DNA from: Actinoplanes sandaracinus
Lineage (GTDB): Bacteria; Actinomycetota; Actinomycetes; Mycobacteriales; Micromonosporaceae
Reading direction: 5' to 3'
Assembly (NCBI RefSeq): GCF_030009775.1
Contig: NZ_JASCTH010000040.1
Span: 1-64,000, forward strand
DNA length: 64,000 nucleotides
Below the pieces are notes generated by a model. That model saw only the letters and a list, made by a program, of their open reading frames with translations. It searched no databases and was not told where the DNA came from. Position numbers and translations under genes: made by a program. This document shows, piece by piece, positions 18,302-26,694 of this stretch. Within the stretch, counting starts at the first letter, position 1, and the number at the start of each line of letters is the position of its first letter.

Positions 18302-19186
18302 GTGTTCACCGGCCTGAGCGCCTTCCCGCTCACCCCGCTCCGCGACGATCGCCTCGACGACCGCGCCTACGCCGGGCTGATCACCCGCCTCGTCACCGCC
18401 GGCGTCGCCAGCATCGGCGCCCTCGGCTCCACCGGCAGTTACGCGTACCTGTCGCGCGAGGAACGGGCCCGGGCCGCCGCCCTCGCCGTCCAGCACGCCG
18501 GTGAGACGCCGGTCATCGTCGGCATCGGGGCGCTGCGGCTGCGGCACGTCCTTGACGCCGCCGACGACGCTCAGCAGGCGGGCGCCGCCGCGGTGCTGCT
18601 CGCCCCGATGTCCTACCAGCCGCTCACCCCGGACGAGATCTACCGCCTGTACGAACAGGTCACCGCCCATCTGTCGGTGCCGTTGGTGGTCTACGACAAC
18701 CCGCGCACCACGCACGTGTCGCTGACCGACGACCTGTACGCGGCGATCGCGAAACTCCCGCACGTCACCTCGATCAAAGTGCCGCCCCTGCCGGCCGACC
18801 CGGCCATCGCCCGGGACCGGGTCACCGCGCTGCGCGGCCGGCTGCCCGGCCACGTCGGCATCGGGGTCTCCGGCGACCCGGTCGCCGCGGTCGCCCTGCA
18901 CGCCGGCTGCGACGCCTGGTACTCGGTCATCGGCGGCACCCTGCCGCGCCTCGCCCTCGACATCACCCGCGCGCCCGACGCGGCCGCCGCCCGCGCCGCC
19001 TCCGACCGGCTGCGCCCGCTGTGGGACCTGTTCGCCGCGCACGGCAGCGTCCGCGTCGTCGCCGCCATCGCCGAACACCTCGGCCTCACCGCCGCCGGCT
19101 GCCTGCCGGCGCCGCTGCGGGGCCTCGCCCCCGACGCCCGTAACGCCGTCATCCACGCCCTCGCCGAGGTCGACCCCACCGCTTGA
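18302..19186 (+). CDS. Dihydrodipicolinate synthase-family aldolase
   Basis: 294 residues from GTG 18302, which has AAAGGAAG about 8 bases upstream. The DapA/NAL fold signatures are present: GALGSTGSYAYLSREER (active-site GxxGE-like loop, here GSTGS), PLVVYDNPRTT with Tyr131, and SIKVPPLP with the Schiff-base Lys159. The enzyme forms a lysine Schiff base with pyruvate or a similar oxo-acid. The absence of lysine-pathway neighbours and the divergent specificity loop suggest a catabolic or secondary aldolase rather than the housekeeping DapA. Confidence 0.8.
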   Translation: MFTGLSAFPLTPLRDDRLDDRAYAGLITRLVTAGVASIGALGSTGSYAYLSREERARAAALAVQHAGETPVIVGIGALRLRHVLDAADDAQQAGAAAVLLAPMSYQPLTPDEIYRLYEQVTAHLSVPLVVYDNPRTTHVSLTDDLYAAIAKLPHVTSIKVPPLPADPAIARDRVTALRGRLPGHVGIGVSGDPVAAVALHAGCDAWYSVIGGTLPRLALDITRAPDAAAARAASDRLRPLWDLFAAHGSVRVVAAIAEHLGLTAAGCLPAPLRGLAPDARNAVIHALAEVDPTA

Positions 19187-19302
19187 CGCCCACCGCCCGA
19201 CGTCCTGACGCGGCCGGCCGTTTGCTGCCGGCGGACCCGCGAACCGGTCCCGCCCCACGCCGCGCGCCGATACCCATCCGGCGACGCCGCGGGCCGGTCC
19301 CG

Positions 19303-19427
19303 CTCAGAACCTTCTCCGGTACGCCTCGGGCCGCCCCGCCGAACCACGCGGCCCCTCAGCTACGACGCGAACATCTCCCTCATCCCGGCCGCTACGCGAC
19401 CGCCGGGATGAGGCTGCTGGTCACCGG
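19303..19427 (+). repeat. Left arm of a 125-bp inverted repeat
   Basis: This arm is the reverse complement of 20127-20251 with only two mismatches in 125 bases. Inside it a shorter palindrome, CTCATCCCGG (19379-19388) with CCGGGATGAG (19403-19412), can form a 10-bp stem-loop. Confidence 0.85.
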
Positions 19428-19544
19428 CCGAGCCCGTTCCGTCCCATGCCCAGCCGGTCCTGCCCAGCTACCCGGCCGTAGCTCCCGTGCGCTCAACCGC
19501 TCCCGGCAACACGTGCCAGCTACGGCTGGCCGCACCCTGCCGTA

Positions 19545-19586
19545 GCTCCCGCGCGTCATACGCCGGCTCCCGCGCGTCATACGCCG
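19545..19586 (+). repeat. Perfect 21-bp tandem duplication
   Basis: The 21-mer beginning GCTCCCGCGCGTCATACG occupies 19545-19565 and again 19566-19586 with no difference. A partial, diverged copy (GTAGCTCCCGTGCG) lies about 60 bases upstream. Confidence 0.8.
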
Positions 19587-20126
19587 TGAACACGTCCCGG
19601 CTACGGCCGAGCACGGTCAGCCCGGGACCGCCCGGCGGCGAGCCGTCGCCTGCACATGTCACACCTGGCCGATGACACGCTTGCGCTACGGCTGGGGCGG
19701 TCGGCTGCGGGGGCCGGGTCTCTGGGCCCGAGCGCGGCGCCGGAACAGGCGGTCGCGTGGCTGGCTGTGGCTGCACAGCGTCGCGGGCGCTCGGCCTCGC
19801 CGGGGTGACCGGGCGGTAGCGCCGTAAGCGGTGAGCCGGCAGTGGCGGCGCGGGTGGGCGGCCCAGGTTGGCGGCGCGGGTGGCCGTTGACGGCCGGCTC
19901 GCGTTCGGTCCTGGCCAGGTCGACCCTGGCTGGTCAGGTTGGAACGTGGTCAGGGTTGTTCGGTGAGCGGTTCCATGGTGACCGACGTGCCCTGACCGGC
20001 ATTCGCCCGACGCGCTCCGGCGACGGGGATCAGCGTGGGACATCAGTTGTCCTGAGGACCGGGGAGAAAACTCTGCCGGGCCTGCCTGCGAGAGGGGTGA
20101 CCTGCCGGCGGTGCGGGTCGGCCGGC

Positions 20127-20251
20127 CCGGTGACCAGCAGCCTCATCCCGGCGGTCGCGTAGCGGCCGGGATGAGGGAGATGTTCGCGTCGTAGCTGAGG
20201 GGCCGCGTGGTTCGGCGGGACGGCCCGAGGCGTACCGGAGAAGGCTCTGAG
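20127..20251 (-). repeat. Right arm of a 125-bp inverted repeat
   Basis: Inverted partner of 19303-19427, 123 of 125 bases identical. The arms are 699 bases apart and the enclosed DNA has no evident transposase or other gene. Confidence 0.85.
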
Positions 20252-20542
20252 GAAGACCCGCAGGCTTGGCCGCGGACCGGGAGAGTTTCTCGGAGGACCC
20301 AGCAGGGAGGCCCGGCAGCGAGGGAGAGGGATGGGCAGGAGGGCCGTCACGCCGTGTCGGTGGAACCGGTTGCGTGGCCGGTGGCTGATTCCGTGCGGCC
20401 GGCGGCGCACGACGCGGATCGGGGACGCCTGTGGCGTCGTGTGGGGCGGGTCATGGCGCGGATTCGGAGCTTCTTGTTGATGGCGTACCGGCTGCGCGGG
20501 AGGCCAGGAAGAGAAGTGACCTTCCCGCGCGGCCGGTGTCGA

Positions 20543-20881
20543 TCAGCCGGCGTGTGGGCTGGACTCGACGGGCAGGCCGGCGGCCACCCAGTCCTGGATG
20601 CCTTCGCGGTACTTGCGCACGTTGGTGTAGCCGAGGGCGGTGAGCTTGTCGGCTACCCGCTGGCTGTTCGGGCAGGCCGGGTTCGAGCAGTAGGTCACGA
20701 TCGGCGCGCCGCGGTCGGGCAGCAGCGTGCCGGCGCGGTCCGCGACGTCGGCCTCGACCAGCGCGATGGCGCGGGGCAGGTGCTGCTGAGCGTAGTAGTC
20801 ACCGCCGAGAGCGTCGAGGACGGTGACGGTACCTGCGTCGATTTCGGCGCGGAGCTGTTCGCGGGTGATGAGGGCGGTCAT
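20543..20881 (-). CDS. Rhodanese-like sulfurtransferase
   Basis: 112 residues, a single rhodanese domain: VTVLDALGGDYYAQQHLPRAIAL (CH2A-like), then the active loop VTYCSNPACPNS with catalytic Cys65 and a second Cys70, ending RKYREGIQDWVAAGLPVE. GGAGG lies 7 bases before the ATG at 20881. It would carry sulfane sulfur on the cysteine in the cytoplasm. It is divergent from a TetR regulator, with two similar palindromes at the start of that regulator, so TetR control of this gene is likely. The signal could be a reactive sulfur or electrophile. Confidence 0.8.
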   Translation of the reverse strand: MTALITREQLRAEIDAGTVTVLDALGGDYYAQQHLPRAIALVEADVADRAGTLLPDRGAPIVTYCSNPACPNSQRVADKLTALGYTNVRKYREGIQDWVAAGLPVESSPHAG

Positions 20882-20899
20882 GGCATCCTCCAGGTAATC

Positions 20900-20945
20900 G
20901 GACTACAGTCCAGTTATGCCTCGAGACATTAGCGGACCGCAGTCC
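20900..20945. promoter_or_regulatory. Two palindromic operators between rhodanese and TetR genes
   Basis: GGACTACAGTCC at 20900-20911 and GGACCGCAGTCC at 20934-20945 are near-identical dyads whose starts are 34 bp apart, about three helical turns. The first overlaps TACAGT, a -10 box 6 bases before ATG 20916. Repeated dyads next to a divergent TetR gene are the usual layout for autoregulation plus control of the neighbour. Confidence 0.6.
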
Positions 20946-21557
20946 GGTTCCGCCAGGCCGGCAGAAGAACTCTTGATGTTGTGCAGCTCGCCGCCCGCCG
21001 AGCGGGCCGACGCCGCTCGCAACCGCGCCGCCGTGCTGAACGCGGCGGCGGCCCTCTTCCGCCAACACGGCATCGAGGCGGTATCCATGGACGCGATCGC
21101 CGCCGCCGCAGGCGTGGGCAAGGGCACGCTGTTTCGCCGCTTCGGCGACAAGGCGGGACTGGCCGTCGCATTGCTCGACGAACAGGAGCGCAGCCTGCAA
21201 GAGGCGATCCTGTTCGGTCCGGCACCGCTCGGACCGGGCACGCCGGACGACGACCCCGGCTCACGCGAACGGCTGCGGGCCTTCGTGGCCGCCTACGTCG
21301 ACTACCTGCTGGCCCATCTGCCACTGATACGGATGTCGGAGACCGCTTCGCCCGGTGCGCGCTACCGGATCGGCGCATACCGATTCTGGCACCGACACGT
21401 CTCACTGCTTCTGCAGAAACGCGACGACCCCGAGGCCGACGCGCACACCCTGCTGGCCGCCCTCGCCGCCGAACACGTGCACGCCGTGGCCGCCGAGGTC
21501 GGCGCCACCCGAGTACGCCAATCCGTGCAGGGCCTTGCCGATGCCCTCACCATCTGA
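20916..21557 (+). CDS. TetR-family transcriptional regulator
   Basis: 213 residues. The N-terminal HTH is classic: RAAVLNAAAALFRQHGIEAVSMDAIAAAAGVGKGTLFRRFGDK at about 36-78. The C-terminal half is a helical ligand domain with HRHVSLLLQKR and EHVHAVAAEVGA. ATG 20916 fits a leaderless start behind TACAGT. ATG 20976 (residue 21) is an alternative that would place both operator dyads outside the gene. It is divergent from the rhodanese gene and probably represses it and itself. Confidence 0.85.
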   Translation: MPRDISGPQSGSARPAEELLMLCSSPPAERADAARNRAAVLNAAAALFRQHGIEAVSMDAIAAAAGVGKGTLFRRFGDKAGLAVALLDEQERSLQEAILFGPAPLGPGTPDDDPGSRERLRAFVAAYVDYLLAHLPLIRMSETASPGARYRIGAYRFWHRHVSLLLQKRDDPEADAHTLLAALAAEHVHAVAAEVGATRVRQSVQGLADALTI

Positions 21558-21646
21558 AGCCACAGCGCCTTTCCTGATCAATCCCCATTGGTGAGACATC
21601 ACTGGTGCCGGAACTCACGAACAAGACCAGACGTCGGTTCGTGGGG

Positions 21647-21997
21647 TCAGGGGGTGGTGGGGGCGATGCGGCCGAGGCCGGGAATGATGCCGCCCCGGTC
21701 GCGCAGTTGCGCCTCGGCCGTGGCCGCGCGCCGCCGCAGCCGCTCGACCTCGCGGGTCAGCACGGCCGCGCCACCGTCGGTGAGGCGGTAGTAGCGGCGG
21801 AGCCGGCCGTCGACCGCCTCCTCACGTTCGACTTCGATCAGGCCCTGTTCGGCGAGCCGGTCCAGGGCACCGTAGAGGGTGCCGGGCCGCAGCCGCACCT
21901 CGCTGTCGGAGAGCTCGCCGACGGCCTGGATGATGCCGTAGCCGTGCAGCGGCCGGGTGGCGAGGGCGGTCAGGATCAGGAATGTCGGCTCCTGCAT
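21647..21997 (-). CDS. PadR-family transcriptional regulator
   Basis: 116 residues, starting MQEPTFLILTALATRPLHGYGIIQ, the standard PadR winged-helix opening, then LRPGTLYGALDRLAEQGLIEVER (recognition helix) and YYRLTDGGAAVLTREVERLR (wing and dimer helix). Its ATG overlaps the stop of the membrane-protein gene in TGATG, so it is translationally coupled downstream of it. PadR usually comes first in such pairs; the reverse order here is unusual. Confidence 0.85.
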   Translation of the reverse strand: MQEPTFLILTALATRPLHGYGIIQAVGELSDSEVRLRPGTLYGALDRLAEQGLIEVEREEAVDGRLRRYYRLTDGGAAVLTREVERLRRRAATAEAQLRDRGGIIPGLGRIAPTTP

Positions 21998-23067
21998 CAG
22001 GTGGCCACCTTTCGTGGGGCGGCTGCCCGGCCGGGGCGCAGCACCGACAGCGCCACCGTGACGGCGGCCAGCAGCAGACCGGCGACGACGAGGCCGACGG
22101 TGAGCCACCGGGCGCCGGGGAAGGACTCGGGCGGCCCGGCGAGGCCGGCCGCCCACCAGTGCAGCGACGGCTGCAGGGCGCTGTGCACGGTCGGCACGCC
22201 GGTGTGGGTGTCGCCGGTCAGCGGGAAGACAGCGTCCTGGAAGACCGTGACGGTGTTGTCGTAGAGCGTCCACACCGGGGCGAACAGCACCGCGAAGGTG
22301 AACACCGACGCGATCGCCGCCGGCCGGGACCGGCGGCGTGCCACCGATGCCGCGATCAGCCAACCGGCCAGCGCGCCGAGGGCCAGGCCGGCGGCGATCA
22401 GCGGCAGCAGCCAGCCGCTGTCGACGGCCTGCAGGTCGGTGGTGACCGAGCCGCCCTTGCCGGTGACGGTGAGTTCGAGGCCGTCGCGGACCGCTTCGAA
22501 GCCGGTCTCGGGGTCGTCGGTGCCGGTTTTCAGGCGGTCGGTGGGCCGCACGGCGCCGACCTGCCAGCCGTCGGCGGCGAGCCGGGCGCGGGCCTGTTCG
22601 CCGTCCCACACCTGGCCGTCGGCGTGGCGGCTGCTGCCCCACATCCACGGGACGCTCTGCGGCGCGCCGGAGAAGACGTCCAGGATGAGGTTCGTGGTCG
22701 GTCCCGCGGCCTGCTGGTGGATCTGCTGGCCCTGCGCGGTCGACGGCAGGTCGGTGAACGTCTGCTCGCCCGCCCACGATCCGCCGGCGGCGCCGAGCGC
22801 ACCGCCGGCGAGCAGCGCGAGGAGGGCGGCGATCCACGCGAGGGGGCGGCGGGCCGGCAGCCGGAACCGCTGGCGCAGGCCGCTGGCGAGCAGATGCCGG
22901 ATGTCGGCGGCGGCGGGGCGGCGCTGGCCGGGTGCGGCCATCTCCAGCAGCGTCGTGACCATCTCGGCGCCGTACTGGAGCCGGTACGCGCGCGGGTAGG
23001 CGTGCAGCAGCCGCCGGTAGAAGCGCTCGAGCGCGGGGTCGGCGCGCGGCCAATCGGAGGTCGACAT
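21997..23067 (-). CDS. Membrane protein cotranscribed with PadR
   Basis: 356 residues from ATG 23067 (GAGGGG just upstream). The N-terminus ALERFYRRLLHAYPRAYRLQYGAEM is the soluble helix found in actinobacterial proteins paired with PadR. Hydrophobic segments follow near residues 75-95, 225-250, 260-280 and 325-345, with an extracytoplasmic-looking domain between the first two (QTFTDLPSTAQGQQIHQQAAG to the GLELTVTGKGGSV region). Its role is unknown; it may sense envelope stress or act as the PadR-controlled target. A longer frame upstream is an antisense shadow of the ABC-F gene. Confidence 0.75.
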   Translation of the reverse strand: MSTSDWPRADPALERFYRRLLHAYPRAYRLQYGAEMVTTLLEMAAPGQRRPAAADIRHLLASGLRQRFRLPARRPLAWIAALLALLAGGALGAAGGSWAGEQTFTDLPSTAQGQQIHQQAAGPTTNLILDVFSGAPQSVPWMWGSSRHADGQVWDGEQARARLAADGWQVGAVRPTDRLKTGTDDPETGFEAVRDGLELTVTGKGGSVTTDLQAVDSGWLLPLIAAGLALGALAGWLIAASVARRRSRPAAIASVFTFAVLFAPVWTLYDNTVTVFQDAVFPLTGDTHTGVPTVHSALQPSLHWWAAGLAGPPESFPGARWLTVGLVVAGLLLAAVTVALSVLRPGRAAAPRKVAT

Positions 23068-23198
23068 GCCCCTCACCGTACGGCCGCCGGTATATATCGT
23101 CAACCGAACTATCTGGTGGTGGGTATTCCGGTTGCGCCGGAGGCGGGGGAGCGGGCAGGCTAGGACCCGGAAGTCGCCGCCGACGGATTCAGGAGAGC

Positions 23199-23213
23199 AT
23201 GTCGATGCTGTGA
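23199..23213 (+). CDS. Four-codon upstream ORF in the ABC-F leader
   Basis: ATG-TCG-ATG-CTG-TGA (Met-Ser-Met-Leu-stop) is preceded by AGGAGAG 1 base upstream of its ATG, or 7 bases upstream of its second ATG. Its stop codon overlaps the first base pairs of the leader hairpin. Ultra-short uORFs of this sort precede many antibiotic-resistance ABC-F and rRNA-methylase genes and sense stalled ribosomes. Translation here is inferred. Confidence 0.45.
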   Translation: MSML

Positions 23214-23251
23214 GAGACACCTGACCGCGTGTTCCCTGTCGGTGTCGTCTC
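23212..23251 (+). promoter_or_regulatory. Leader hairpin before the ABC-F gene
   Basis: GAGAGACACC plus GAC (23212-23225) pairs with GTC plus GGTGTC and TCTC (23238-23251): 13 base pairs with two single bulges and a 12-base loop. The AGGAGG Shine-Dalgarno follows within 2 bases. With the uORF this looks like an attenuator. Confidence 0.55.
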
Positions 23252-23263
23252 CAGGAGGCCGTT

Positions 23264-24856
23264 GTGCGCCCCGAACCCCATCTCAAGACCGTCCGCCTCG
23301 GCTGCGCCCACGACGGTGAGCTGCTCTTCTCCGGTCTCGACCTGGTGCTGCGCGCCGGCGACCGGATCGGGATCGTCGGCCCTAACGGCGCCGGCAAGAC
23401 CACCCTGCTGCGGGTGCTGGCCGGTGAACTGCGGCCGACCGAAGGCCACCTCAGCGTCGCGCCGGGCACCCGGGTGGCCTACGTGCCGCAGCGGATGCCG
23501 GACCCGGACGGCGCCGTCGGCGCGTTCCTCACTGGCGGCCTCGGTGAACTCGCCGACGTCACCGCGACCATGCGGGAGCTGGAGCGGCGGCTGGCCGACG
23601 GCGACGACGTCCTGGACGCCTACGCGGCCGTGCAGGAGCGCTGGACCGCCCTGGAAGGGTGGACCGCCGAGACCCGGCTCACCGAGATCCGCCAGCGTCT
23701 CGACATCGACCACCTCGACGACTCGTGGCCGTTGCGGGCCGTCAGCGGCGGCGAACAGGCCCGGCTGATGCTGGCCCGCGCCCTGCTCGACGAGCCGGAC
23801 CTGCTGTTGCTCGACGAACCCACCAACCACCTCGACGCCGAGGGCGCGGCCTGGCTGCGGCAGTGGCTGCGGGAGTTCCCCGGCGGGGTGCTGGCGGTCA
23901 GCCACGACCGGGCGTTCCTCGACGAGGTCGCCGGCCGCATCGTCGAGCTCGACGGCATCGACGAGCAGCCGCAGGACTACCCGGGCTGCGGCTACACCGC
24001 GTACCGCGCCGAGAAGCAGCGCCGCTGGGAGAGACTGCTGCTCGACTACGAGGCGCAGGAGAAGGACCGGATCCGGTGGGAAGCCGACATCGCCCGCACC
24101 AAGGGCTTCGCCATGGGCGTGGAGAACGCCGACCGGTCCAGCGCCCAGGCCCCGCACCTGCGGCGGGTCGCCCGGCTGGTGGCCCGCAAGGCCAAGGTCC
24201 GTGAGCGGCGGCTGCGCCGGCAGATGGCCTCGGTGAAATGGATCGCCCGGCCGCGCACCAGGCCGCCGCTGACGCTGGCGTTCCCCGGCGACGACGGCGA
24301 CCCGGGCGAGGTGGTTCTGAAGATCCGCGATCTGACCGTCCGTGATCTGCTGCGCGACGTCGACCTGGACGTGCGGCGCGGCGACCGGATCCTGATCACC
24401 GGGCGCAACGGGTCGGGCAAGACGACCCTGCTGCGGGCCGTCGAGCAGCGGCATCCGGAGGTGGCGGTGCTGCCGCAGACCGACGACGGGCTCCGCGACG
24501 CCACCAAGGTGATCGACTTCTTCCGGGCGCGGGTGCCGGTATACATCGACGTCGCGGAGAAGCTGCTGGCCGGGCACCAGTTCGAGGCCGACCAGCAGCA
24601 GGCCCCGGTGCGTGAGCTGTCCGCCGGCGAACTGCGGCGGCTGATGCTGGCGGTGCTGGTCAACAGCCCGTCGCGGGTGCTGCTGCTGGACGAGCCGACG
24701 AACTTCCTCGACTTCGCCGCCCTCGACGTCATCGAGGAGGCGCTGCGCCGCTACCGGGGAACCCTGCTGATCGTCAGCCACGACCGGTACTTCGCCGATG
24801 CCGTCGGTCACACCCGGCACTGGCATGTCGCCGCCGGACAGGTGATCGAAAGCTGA
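23264..24856 (+). CDS. ABC-F family ATPase (ribosome protection/translation factor type)
   Basis: 530 residues from GTG 23264 with AGGAGG 5 bases upstream. Two ATP-binding cassettes without membrane segments: Walker A GPNGAGKTT (about 39-47), signature VSGGEQARL, Walker B LLLLDEPTNHLD, then a linker rich in Arg/Lys (QRRWERLLLDYEAQEKDRIR, ARKAKVRERRLRRQM), and a second set GRNGSGKTT, LSAGELRRL, LLLDEPTNFLD, IVSHDRYF. ABC-F proteins bind the ribosomal E site, and several give resistance to macrolides, lincosamides or pleuromutilins. The uORF-hairpin leader makes a drug-induced resistance role plausible here, though unproven. Confidence 0.85.
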   Translation: MRPEPHLKTVRLGCAHDGELLFSGLDLVLRAGDRIGIVGPNGAGKTTLLRVLAGELRPTEGHLSVAPGTRVAYVPQRMPDPDGAVGAFLTGGLGELADVTATMRELERRLADGDDVLDAYAAVQERWTALEGWTAETRLTEIRQRLDIDHLDDSWPLRAVSGGEQARLMLARALLDEPDLLLLDEPTNHLDAEGAAWLRQWLREFPGGVLAVSHDRAFLDEVAGRIVELDGIDEQPQDYPGCGYTAYRAEKQRRWERLLLDYEAQEKDRIRWEADIARTKGFAMGVENADRSSAQAPHLRRVARLVARKAKVRERRLRRQMASVKWIARPRTRPPLTLAFPGDDGDPGEVVLKIRDLTVRDLLRDVDLDVRRGDRILITGRNGSGKTTLLRAVEQRHPEVAVLPQTDDGLRDATKVIDFFRARVPVYIDVAEKLLAGHQFEADQQQAPVRELSAGELRRLMLAVLVNSPSRVLLLDEPTNFLDFAALDVIEEALRRYRGTLLIVSHDRYFADAVGHTRHWHVAAGQVIES

Positions 24857-24868
24857 CACCATGGGGGC

Positions 24869-25798
24869 ATGTCGCTGCAGCCACGCCTCGCCGGGGAACT
24901 GGCCACCGGCGGACCCGCCGAGCAGTTCACCGAGGCGTGGCTGGCCAACCGGCGACTGTCCGACCACACCCGCGCCGCGTACCGGCGTGACGTGGCCGGC
25001 TGGCTGACCTGGTGCACGGCACACGGCACCGATCCGCTGCGGGCCAGTTTCCTCGACGTCAACGCCTACGCCCGCGAGCTGGAAGCCCGGCCGCTGGCGC
25101 CCGCCTCGGTGGCCCGCAAACTGTCCGGTGTCTCCAGCTGGTACGACTTCCTCGTCAAACTGCAGGCCGTGGTCGCCAACCCGGTCGCCGCCGCCGACCG
25201 GCCGCACGTGGACCGCGACCACTCGGCCACCCTCGGGCTCACCCCGTCCGAAGTCGACGCCCTGCTCGACGCCGCGACCGCGGCCGGCGCCCGCACCCGG
25301 GCGATGATCACCATGCTGGCCGACCTGGGATTGCGGGTCAGCGAACTCGTCGGCCTCGATCTGGCCGACATGGGACACGAACGCGGGCACCGTACCGTCC
25401 GGTTCACCGGCAAGGGCGGCAAGGCCCGCCGCCGCGCCCTGACCCCGTCGACCGCCGCGGCCGTCGACGACTACCTGCGCGAACGTGGCCTCGGACCGGG
25501 CCCGCTGTTCGTCACCGCCTCCGGCGCCCGCGTCGACCGGCACGCCATCTTCCGGCTTGTGCGCCGCCTGGCCGCGGCCGCCGGGATCGACGCCGCCGAC
25601 CAGTTGTCCCCGCACTCGCTGCGGCACGCCTTCGCCACCACCGCGCGCGCCGAAGGCGTCGCCCTCGAAGACGTCCAGGACGCCATGGGCCACGCCGACC
25701 CGCGCACCACCCGCCGCTACGACCGTGACCGGCACAACCTGGATCGTGACCCCGCGTACACGATCGCCGCTGCCCGTGCCCGGCGTAACAGCCCGTGA
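24869..25798 (+). CDS. Tyrosine recombinase (Xer/phage-integrase family)
   Basis: 309 residues. A SAM-like N-terminal core-binding domain (SDHTRAAYRRDVAGWLTWC) is followed by the catalytic domain with all expected residues: Arg in LADLGLRVSELVGLD (about 156), Lys in GKGGKARRRALT, SLRHAF with His-x-x-Arg, His in AMGHADPRTTRRYDR and the nucleophile Tyr in the same block. It could resolve dimers or integrate DNA. It is not next to the usual xerC or xerD neighbours, and no clear att repeat was seen nearby. It begins 12 bases after the ABC-F stop. Confidence 0.8.
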   Translation: MSLQPRLAGELATGGPAEQFTEAWLANRRLSDHTRAAYRRDVAGWLTWCTAHGTDPLRASFLDVNAYARELEARPLAPASVARKLSGVSSWYDFLVKLQAVVANPVAAADRPHVDRDHSATLGLTPSEVDALLDAATAAGARTRAMITMLADLGLRVSELVGLDLADMGHERGHRTVRFTGKGGKARRRALTPSTAAAVDDYLRERGLGPGPLFVTASGARVDRHAIFRLVRRLAAAAGIDAADQLSPHSLRHAFATTARAEGVALEDVQDAMGHADPRTTRRYDRDRHNLDRDPAYTIAAARARRNSP

Positions 25799-25845
25799 AC
25801 AGGCCCCCTATGCTCTGAACCCGGCTACGGAAAGCGGGCGGGGTT

Positions 25846-26694
25846 TTGAGTTCGGACATGAATATCGTCGAGGCAGTGATCCTCGGCGCGGTCGAGGGCA
25901 TCACCGAGTTCCTCCCGGTGTCGAGCACCGGTCACCTGACGATTCTGGAGAAACTGTTCGGTCACCGGATCGACGATCCGGACATCACCGCCTTCACGGT
26001 GATCATCCAGTCGGGTGCGGTGCTGGCCACCATCCTGTTCCTGCGTCACGACATCGCCCGCGTCGTCCCCGCCTTCCTCAAGGGTCTGTTCAACAAGGAG
26101 CATCGCGAGCACGCCGACTTCCGGTTCGGGTGGGCGGTGCTGCTCGGCTCCATCCCGATCGTCATCGCCGCGTTGCTGTTCAAGGACCAGATCGAGACGA
26201 CGCTGCGCAGCCTCTGGTTCGTCGCCGGCGCGCTGATCCTGTGGAGCGGTGTGATGGCGTTCGCCGACCACGCCGCCACCCAGGTCCGCCACCAAGAGGA
26301 CGTGACCTGGAAGGACACCCTGATCATCGGGGCGGTGCAGTGCATGGCGCTGATCCCGGGCGTCTCCCGGTCCGGCGCCACCATGTCGGCCGGCCTGCTG
26401 CGCGACCTGGACCGGGTCACCGTCACGAAACTGTCGTTCTTCCTGTCCATTCCCGCGCTGCTCGGCGCGTCGCTGTTGCAGGGCATCGACGAGTACGACC
26501 GGATCGCCGGCGGGGTCGGCTGGACCAACACGATCGTCGCGACCGTCGTCAGTTTCGTCGTCGCCTACGCGTCGGTGACCTGGCTGCTGAAGTTCGTGTC
26601 GAAGCACTCCTACAGCATCTTCATCTTCTACCGGCTCGCGCTCGGGTCGCTGCTGCTGGTGCTGCTGGCCTCGGGCACGATCGACGCGAAATGA
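25846..26694 (+). CDS. uppP: Undecaprenyl-diphosphatase UppP (BacA)
   Basis: 282 residues with about seven membrane segments. The catalytic signatures are near-perfect: EAVILGAVEGITEFLPVSSTGHL at the N-terminus (the glutamate-rich motif and His) and LIPGVSRSGATMSAGLL in the second repeat. It dephosphorylates undecaprenyl diphosphate to recycle the cell-wall lipid carrier, and extra copies confer bacitracin tolerance. A TTG at 25846 gives MSSDMNIVEA; ATG 25858 is an equally possible start. It overlaps the DUF3626 gene in ATGA. Confidence 0.9.
   Translation: MSSDMNIVEAVILGAVEGITEFLPVSSTGHLTILEKLFGHRIDDPDITAFTVIIQSGAVLATILFLRHDIARVVPAFLKGLFNKEHREHADFRFGWAVLLGSIPIVIAALLFKDQIETTLRSLWFVAGALILWSGVMAFADHAATQVRHQEDVTWKDTLIIGAVQCMALIPGVSRSGATMSAGLLRDLDRVTVTKLSFFLSIPALLGASLLQGIDEYDRIAGGVGWTNTIVATVVSFVVAYASVTWLLKFVSKHSYSIFIFYRLALGSLLLVLLASGTIDAK

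Larger units (their letters stand above)
19187..20542. other. 1.35-kb gene-free region built around an inverted repeat
   Basis: No reading frame here has convincing codon use, a ribosome-binding site or recognisable protein motifs. The DNA carries a 125-bp inverted repeat pair, a 21-bp tandem repeat and many short iterations. The frames that cross both arms encode the same peptide on opposite strands, which is expected of a DNA repeat and not of two genes. Confidence 0.6.

Noticed and set aside
23189-25735. 848-residue minus-strand frame
   Set aside because: It is the antisense of the ABC-F and recombinase genes, with Gly/Val/Gln-rich composition typical of shadows in GC-rich DNA.
24869-25798. 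Integrated element bounded by att repeats around the first recombinase
   Set aside because: The flanks are ordinary genes (ABC-F, uppP) and no direct repeat or tRNA end was seen.
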